Positions 56,500 through 64,000 of a stretch of DNA of 64,000 nucleotides are shown here, piece by piece (positions within the stretch are counted from its first letter, which is position 1; each line of letters starts with the position of its first letter). The notes beneath the pieces are model-generated. The model was not told the origin of the DNA and did no database searches. It saw only the letters and a program-made list of their open reading frames with translations. The stretch covers positions 541,410 through 605,409 of the forward strand of contig LSRX01000251.1 of NCBI GenBank assembly GCA_001939145.1, given 5' to 3'. The stretch comes from Symbiodinium microadriaticum. Lineage: Eukaryota > Sar > Dinophyceae > Suessiales > Symbiodiniaceae. The position numbers and the translations under genes were made by a program.

Positions 56500-59166
56500 A
56501 ACGTGCTGAAGAAGCTGGGGCAAAGGCCTCCGTTTTCCGGCAGGCTCTGCAGCAGCTGCACTTGCGCACGGCAGATTTTTCCAGAAACCGCATCTCCGTG
56601 GAGGCCGGGTGAGAACGGTGACGAAAATGACGAAAAAGTTGTTGATAGTTTTTTGGACATTGCCGAGTCAAATTATTCTTGCTGCTTACTCCTTGTTTAC
56701 AACTGTGATCTCACTGTGTTTCTTGGCGGAGGTTTGGAAGCAAATGGCCGATGCACTGGGCAGTCTGCGCCCGAGACATCACGAAGCCGCAGATTGTAAG
56801 TCACCGCAAAGTGCCCAAGTCTTGATGAAAAAAGGGTATGAATCTTCCGTCAACTGGTCCAAGCTGTTCTTTGTCGTGTCGGTTTCATGATTGGCTCTTG
56901 GTAGCTTTCGCCGGACATGAGATCGCCTGATCAGGTTCTGTGAAGTTACAAGGACTCGACTCGCAGACATCAACTTCCTGAGTTTTTGCTGATTTCGCCG
57001 ATTCACCCAAGGACTGGCTCGGCAATTCTCGGGCAATGCTTCGTTTTTTCTACATAGACGCCCGAGTTTGCCGGGCTTGCTTTGAAGCGGCTTCTCGCCC
57101 CAGGGTGCTTGAAGCCAAAGCCACTGACAAGTCGGCAAGTGCCCTGACTACCGATAAGGCGTTCAATCGCGACGTACACCGGTTACCTGGAGAGTAACGT
57201 CTTGTGGCTTGTGGTTCCTGTAGTTGGCCGAGTATTGCTTGCTTGAAATTGTTGAAACGTCTTATAAGGCCCCATAGACTCCAACGAGCTCGGATTAGGG
57301 AGAGATGCCATGGACAACAGTCGCAAGCCATGCTGTCGTACGACTTGGAAGCAGCAAAGAAGGGCCAAGAAACAGCCAGAACATCGCCGCCCTGCTTGTC
57401 AGGCTTTATCGGCACTTGTTGTCGAAAGCTATCAGAGCCTCAATCAAGACCACTCACTGTGCGCTGGCTGCGCGGCGTTTCGCTAGCCAAAACGCGGGGA
57501 AAGAGGTGAGGATGGGGAGCGACTACCAAAAAGTCATTTAGGACTCGTGCTGCCAGTTCCGATTCGGGCGCGTCCTTGCGAAGATATTGCCATCAGAAGG
57601 ATACTTGGCATGTTTGCTGCCTTCCCGCTAGAAACAGTGGTATGATTGTGGCGTAGTACTGCACGTACAGTTGGCATGATGATCATCATGAGCCCTTGAT
57701 GTGTCTATGGCTTCCGGTGCAGTGGAGACTCAGCCTTTGCTTCGCTCCTGCTTCCCACCGCTATGCCCGTGAGCCCCACAGCTCAGCTCTGTTTTTTACC
57801 TGCAAATGTGCTCTAGTTCCAGCCGCTATTTGGGCGCTGCGACTTCCTGACCCCCTGGCAAGAAAGGCCTCGGACCCTGAGATGGGCTGGGCGAGTCTGC
57901 AGGTCACGGAAGTCGCGGGCGCACCCACACATCCTCGAATCACAAGACCGACACCAGCTTCGGCCCGCAAGCATCACCTGGGCCACCATCGCCTCCGAAG
58001 CTCCCACTAATTTTGTGGATGGCTCCAGCTCTTCTTAGGCCCTGTACATTCATGGGTTGTTTTCGGATATCACCTGGACCCTCAGAGACTCGGGTTGCCT
58101 CGCCAGGCCTAACCCATTCCCTAGCAAAGCATGCCAGACAACAAATGACTATAGCAGACCTTCATTCCAATCCAGATTCTGACATCGCTGACGATGACGG
58201 TGGTTTCGTTTTGGATGATAGCGCTCGATGGTCAACGCTCGCATGTGTCGCAGTGTTTAGCAACCTCAACTGCAGGCATCGTCGTTCTGGTGCTACTAGC
58301 TACGACGAATTTGTCGGTTGGAAAATGGGTGCCCCGCAGAGGTAAAGAGGTGGTACTGTAGTGGGCCCGGCAGCAACATCAGTCAACAAGTAAAGCTACC
58401 AGAAGAATAGAGTCGTCGATGCGCTGTCGATACTCATGTTAACTGCCTTCAGAATCACAGCTGCCACACCAGCGATAATGGTGTTTCTGTGGTCGTGACC
58501 TTCGGCAGTGGTAGATCGCGACTACATGTGTTATGCAGGTCGCACTGCTGCTTGTTTGCCTGCTATTTCTGGAGCTGGCACTGGCGTTCCGTTCGGAATC
58601 CTCATAAAGCCTCCCTGTATTCGGTCTTCTAGGCGTCGTGTTTATTTGTGCTGTTGTGTTGGAAATTATCATAATGCACTTTTCGGTGTCGTGACCATCG
58701 CCTCTTCTGAGCACTTTTTCAGGTTCTTATTGTTGTGGTGATGATGATCATGATGTTGTTGTTCGTCGTCGTCGTGGTTGTTGTCGCTGTCGCTGCTGTC
58801 GTCGTCGTCGTCCTCTAGTCTTTGCAGCCGTACATAGGCTTTGTGCAACAACACCTTGTCAGTTCCATTGCGAGGTGTTTGCGTTTCTATGCAAACACCT
58901 CCGCTGGAGTCGAGCTTTGGGGAAAGGCCTCATTTCAATTTGTGGCACGTCTGACAGCCGATGCCACAGCCAAGGCCGAGGATCCGAAAAAGGGCCCTGC
59001 AGTCAACTATCCCTCAAAGACACACCGGTCTCCGGAGATTTTGACTGCTTCTGCGGACTTTGGGCTCGGGGGGCCCTTCTCAGTGTACTGCGACTCCCAC
59101 TGCGCTGCTGGAGCTCAGCGTCGGCAACCGAGAGAGTTGAAACAGCTGAGGCAGCTGAATCCCTAA
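56500..59166 (+). other. exon-like plus-strand segments, unassigned
   Basis: Several plus-strand pieces look more protein-like than their surroundings. 56609-56887 carries a hydrophobic stretch (LLIVFWTLPSQIILAAYSLF). About 57075-57196 contains SRPRVLEAKATDKSASALTT and ends in TAA. About 58145-58342 contains an Asp-rich DSDIADDDGGFVLDDSARWS. 58822-59166 contains ASFQFVARLTADATAKAEDP. They could be exons of one gene or of several. I recognise no family and could not prove splice junctions. Confidence 0.2.
58734..58815. repeat. GTC/GTT/ATG triplet-rich patch
   Basis: Imperfect triplets, with a pure GTC run near 58797-58812. On the reverse strand it translates as an Asp/His-rich tract. Confidence 0.8.
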
Positions 59167-61229
59167 AGAACCAAAGCGAACAGATCCTAAAACCCTTGCT
59201 TACACCGAGATGCCACCTGGAATCCGCACGCACATGAACTCAAACTCTGTAGCTGGCGGTCGAAACCGTAAGTAGTACTTAGTAAGTAGTTAAATTTCAT
59301 TCAGGACCCCAAGTCCAGTCAGCGCTAGGCAGCGGGACAGGTTTTGTTTGCAGTTTTTCTTGCATGGCTATGGCAAAGTTGTAAGCCGGACTCTTAGGTG
59401 ATGAGGCCGCCTTTCGCCGTTGTGCTCTTTGGCCATCGCCCCAGAGTCATAGGTGTTTGCTTCAGAATGTGTGATTAATCATGGGGTCTTCCGAACCTTG
59501 GGCCTTTATGCCACATAATACTGGGCATGTTTATGCCTTTCAGCCCTCTGCGCTCGGACAATGCATGCCAGCATGTCAGCACAGCATTTGTCCTCATGCA
59601 GACCTCACGGCAGCAGCAAGTGGATGTCATAAAGGGGTTCGCTTTCTCTGCCTTGCTGCGCCGTTTCCCCCGTCTTCGCAGATGGATATATATCAAGCAA
59701 GCAAGCAAGCAAGCAAGCAAACGAGCAAGAAACACATCATTTTGGCGGCCAGGCGAAAAGACAGAAACACACAGCCTGTGCTGCTGTGGTGCATGCGAGA
59801 CCTCTGGGTAGGGTTGGCTAACTGTTGGTGGCACTGGGCTTTGAAGTTCTCAAAACTGCAATCGTCCGTTGGAGGAATCAGCCAAAAGCCGTGCCATTAC
59901 TTTGATGTCACTCGGCACAGGGGGACGCCTCCTTACTCCTGTGTAGACTCACCGGAGTGTTCTAATGCGATTTGCCAACTTGTCGTCGAAGGGGCGACCT
60001 CAGTTGCAGTGGGTTCCTGATGTCGTCCTGGGATGGTTTGAACGGCGTGTCGCTGTCAATCAGGAACAACCTGTAATCTAGGTAGCGATAAATACTCTCA
60101 GGCTTGCAATCACTCACAGGCACCACGCATGCAATCGAAAGTTGACCAATCCAGCTGCGCATACAGCACCCAGGAAGTGGTCTGAGGGCACGTTTTCCTG
60201 GCTACATCATACAAAGCTTCGTCGGCCCGAGCTGTATGATGAGCCCTCGAGCCCCCTGCAAGTTTCTCGCAAGATCCTCAACAGCGCGGCATAACGCAAC
60301 TTTCGTTCCGATTCGGGAGTGGTCACTCACACATTCTGGATGTCCGGTGAGGAGAGCTTGACGTCCTGCAGGAATGCAGAAGGCTAGAGATGACTTCAGT
60401 CGAGTAGACTTAGAATCTCCGACAGAATATCACTATAAACAAGCATGCTATGGTGCATGAAGACCCCTTGAGCTGTATCAGCCCGTGTGACAACATAGGT
60501 CTGCTTCATGCTGCGGCAGCCAGCAAGCTGGAAGATGCTTTCCAAAGCGTGCTGACAGGATGCCCCCAACCAGGGCCAATTGGGCAGTGGTGTTGGGTTT
60601 CTTGATGGCATCAATAGCTATTGCTGTTCGCATTCTGCTCAACCATGTTCGTTCTGCCTGCATGCGTTGTTAATCGCCGGGTCGAAAGGCATAAGGAGCC
60701 ACTGCAAACGACCGTTTGCATACTTTGCTGTCGGACCTGCTGACTGTCAGAATCCAGTCACCGTATACAACGACATGGCTACTTGTTTCGTTCAAATTAA
60801 CCGAATAGTTTGCTGACGCCAGTCAGCGTTTCGGCTCAGCAAGTCAGTGTTGCCAATTCGTTGACAGGTGCGTGTGGGATCCAGGTGAGTGTGCAAAAGT
60901 TGCAGTCCTTTCCCCAATACCTCGCCTGACCTCGTCGAGTGCAAGTGCTAAGCCAGTGTTTCCAACTAGCTGGAAATACTATGGTACACCGTGCAACATG
61001 GTCAGCTGCAGCAGGACTTTCCAAGAAGTACGGCTTTGCAACGCAGTTGGCTTGGAAATCGGCCACGGAGGAGTTATCGGCTATAGCAAACTATAGCATG
61101 CTTGTTCAGCTTTTTGGAGATGGAATGAGCAGTTCATCTTTGTACTTGTAGCCGCGCGAGATAGCCCCACCTGCTCCTCCTCCGAAGTGCATCTTAAAGA
61201 CTTTGTTGTTGCCGCTCAGTGGGCTCATG
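59167..61229. other. intergenic, no gene recognised
   Basis: Contains a CAAG tetranucleotide run at 59695-59721. Overlapping frames at 59481-60020 (+) and 59475-59834 (-) cross this run and have no motif. Confidence 0.4.
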
Positions 61230-63896
61230 ATGTATGCGCATGTCCGGGTTTGTTGGTTTTTGTCGTCGTGGCCTTTTCAGGACTTTACCGTCTCTGCCGG
61301 ACGTGATCCAGTTACTGGCAGAGCTTGGAGCCTATGTTGCCAATTGTGTCTCGCAGCCGAGATATGTTTTGCTGCAGCTTCAATCCAGCTCTTGGGAAAA
61401 CGATGCGACTGGCCGCCCCGACGCGAAACACAGATGCAGGTCTTGACATTTCGCATCTGAGAGTGTGCGGCGTGCGTCTGTCCTTGCTGAGGCAGTAACG
61501 GAGAATGACACTTTTGCGTTCGGCTCTGGTACCAAGCCTTACACGGCCTTTCGGCGCGCACTGGAGCAGCCCCTGTCACCAAGCATCAAATCAACGGCGT
61601 TGGGCTAGGACCTAGGAGCCTTTGATACTTCGGTCCTTTCTCCGTCACAAAAGTCCGACATTCAACGTGTCAGAGTTTGCAACCCGCTCCCCCTGCACCC
61701 TTCTCCCATATCGGCCCAAGGCAGTTCTGGTCCTAAAGCTAGTCGCAGAGGGCAAAGTCGAGCTCCTTGGACAGTATTCTGTGTGTTTCCGGAAGTACTT
61801 AGTAGGAGGAAGAGCCATCATCTATTGTCTATGGTTAAGTCTTCTGAACCACAACATGATGTCGGTGTGTCGATTTAGTTTGTGTTTGTGTGTTTGTGTT
61901 TGTGTGTGTGTGTGTGTGTCAGCAGTTTTCTCCAAGTATCTCCAAGTCGCTTGTGCGGATCTTTGGAGTATGTGGAGGCTGGACAAGCCTGCAGCCACTT
62001 ACGTGGACGGTGTCCTTCAGCGCTTGAGCCTTCAGCAGCAACTTCAGAGCAGCTGGTGTTCCACATCCGAACGGCTTTTGCCTCACCGCCCCCCCTGCCT
62101 TTCCCAACCTCATCGCCAGGAACGGCACCTCCATGGTGGGACTGTTTGGGCAGCAAGCGTCACAAGTCACTGTCGGGCACCTCCTGCGAACCTCGTCAAG
62201 TTGCCCTTGGGTTCAGGGTCCAGATTGATCGGTTTGCTCACTGTGCAGAAGATGGGTGTTATCGGTTCCCGCCTGATTCTACAATCACTATCACCCTGCT
62301 AAGATGAAGGTACTTCGCGCGTGGCGGGATTGCAGACACCTGTCATCGCTTTGGCAAGCTTTTTGCATCCTTCAGCCCCTTCGAGGCATGCAAAGTGGCC
62401 TCAACGATTTTGACGTGCCCGATTTTGACAAGGCCACCGCACGCGCAAAAGTGAGTTTTACTAGTGAGTTTTTGCGTACAGATACATGACTACAAAGTCT
62501 AAGCCCGACAAGCTAGCCCTGGCTCGAGCTTGCACAGCACTCGGAACCGGCGCCACAGAGAGCCCAAGCATTGACGAGGCACTTCTGCAGCATGGCGACA
62601 CGCTGCACAGCCCCATGGAGTTCCTGTTACTTTGCTGGCAATTAGACTGGTTGAGTCAAGGCTTACTTGTGAAGTGGCATCGCTGGACTGGTTTTGCAGT
62701 AGACGTATTTGCCATGCTTCGTTTGAACTGTGGCTTTTTCCATAGACGAAGCTAGGGCTTTGGCACATGTGCGCGAAGATGCTTTTTTGTCCTCCGACAT
62801 AGCCAGTGCCTCTCGAGATTGTCTCGGACACCCAATCAACGCCCGACTCGAACAGGCCAGAGCATCATTCCCATCTTCACTGTAGGACCCCCGTTCCTGT
62901 GCCGTTTTGTTGATGACACATCCCAGGAAAGAAGTACTTGCCTGATTTGCTTGCTTGTGCTTTGGCCTCTTCACATCTGACCGCAGTGATGAATCAGTAT
63001 GCTCGCTCGCTAGATTTTAGACTTCTCGCGCACTACAGTCGAAAAAGAGCGCACATTGCCCAAACTCGCGAAAAGCTTATCGGCATGTTCTTCGCACTAG
63101 TGGTAGCATGTTTTGTTTTGTGTTTGCGGTGGCCAAAGAACCTGTCCTCAAGCTTGAAACCGTAATTAGGTGTCCGACGCTTCGAACGGCCGAGATACGA
63201 TACGTCCACTTCACCTGGTTGGTTTACCCCGGCTGTACTGCAGCCGCGCATGAGCAAAAGACTTTTCCCCTTCCTGCAGCTTTCTGAGGCATGGTGCAGC
63301 CAAGCAAAGCCCAGTCTTTCTTTGCGACCCGGGTGCCTGCACAAGCTATACCAGCAGCTGGGTTCATTGTTTTGGGTCTGGCTTTGCATCCCCACCAGTC
63401 TTGGTCTGCTCGGTAAACTGCTGTCGTGGCCCGATGCTCCTACTAGCCAGAGGGATAAACGACCTATAACTACTAATCAATGGTATTCAAAAGGGGTTTA
63501 ATCTCAAAGTCCATTTCCACATGAGGCACTAACTACATCCTGGCCGGCTTTGTGGCCTTGGGAGCTAGCGGAGGGACGGACTGGTCAGCTCTGGACCAGA
63601 GCCAGATCTTCCCCAAGTCAGTGCCTTGTCTCGTTTGAAGCCAGATGGTGCTTCCTACAGCTGACCCTGGCTCCCCGACTGAGCACAGGCAGCTGGGAAG
63701 TACCGACAGTGTACGTTCGCAGACAAGGGCCAGCTCAACAATAGCCTGACCATTGCAGGCGGGCCGGAGAAAGTCAGAAGTGCCAAGCCTGATGCTCTTT
63801 ACTCTTTACCTCGAAGAAGTGCCCATGTATGGCTTAGCCGTAGGATTGTGGCACGCACGCAAGGGAGGCGACGAAGGTGCGTCGGAGATCTTCCAA
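61230..63896 (+). other. exon-like plus-strand segments, unassigned gene(s)
   Basis: A denser series of protein-like plus-strand pieces. About 61275-61440 has LPSLPDVIQLLAELGAYVAN. About 61489-61607 has TENDTFAFGSGTKPYTAFRR and ends in TAG. About 61680-61780 has RPKAVLVLKLVAEGKVELLG. About 62340-62450 ends at a GTGAGT donor-like site. 62510-62640 has DKLALARACTALGTGATESP. About 62740-62885 has AHVREDAFLSSDIASASRDC and ends in TAG. About 62945-63090 has LAHYSRKRAHIAQTREKLIG. About 63538-63640 has LAGFVALGASGGTDWSALDQ. About 63755-63896 has SLMLFTLYLEEVPMYGLAVG. Together they suggest a multi-exon gene running off the right edge. I recognise no family. Confidence 0.25.
61878..61919. repeat. GT dinucleotide microsatellite
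   Basis: TTTGTG lead-in followed by a pure GT run. Confidence 0.9.
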
Positions 63897-64000
63897 TCAA
63901 GGAGACGTCCATAAGCTGCGGCTAGCGCATGAGCCGAAAACAGCTTCCACGAGGAACGCTGTGTTCTAGTATGCTGGTGCGACCTCTACAACAAATGAGC

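Overview
The window looks like nuclear DNA of a dinoflagellate, most likely from the Symbiodiniaceae (inference; no rRNA or other marker gene is present). The reasons are: sparse genes in long non-coding stretches; many long microsatellites; a gene whose introns use GC, GT and probably GA donors with AG|G acceptors; large intronless genes in tandem; a copia element; and a 12-base match to the 3' end of the dinoflagellate spliced leader inside that element's LTRs.

Layout. 1-18.5 kb: mostly non-coding, with triplet, GA and TATG arrays, two telomere-like patches and no gene I can name. 18.56-20.43 kb (+): a multi-exon extended short-chain dehydrogenase (NAD-dependent sugar-nucleotide epimerase/dehydratase family), reconstructed over six exons with an uncertain 3' end. 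20.8-28.9 kb: no recognisable gene, only exon-like fragments. 28.9-51.5 kb: a direct segmental duplication. Each unit carries one intronless receptor-like gene. Its encoded parts are a signal peptide, a bacterial-type glycine-betaine-binding (OpuAC-like) domain, a Cys-rich GCC2/GCC3-like stalk and a multi-pass membrane region. Copy 2 (38754-42119) is intact with 1121 residues. Copy 1 (30658-33969) has a TGA exactly where copy 2 has a Cys TGT codon, yet the frame stays open for a further 600 codons. The 3' flank of copy 2 was split by a 7.28-kb minus-strand Ty1/copia element (43647-50930) with a 5-bp target duplication (AGGAG). The matching position in copy 1 (35097-35101) is the empty site.

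Right of 51.5 kb: an AT-richer island with a polyglutamine-type CAG/CAA array (53.5 kb), a degenerate AGT/AGC array (55.8-56.3 kb), and a 56.5-64 kb stretch of exon-like plus-strand segments that I cannot assign.

Working hypothesis: the tandem receptor-like genes are the most novel content. They join a compatible-solute-binding module to a eukaryotic membrane module and could sense or transport betaine-like solutes at the cell surface. This is inferred from sequence patterns only.
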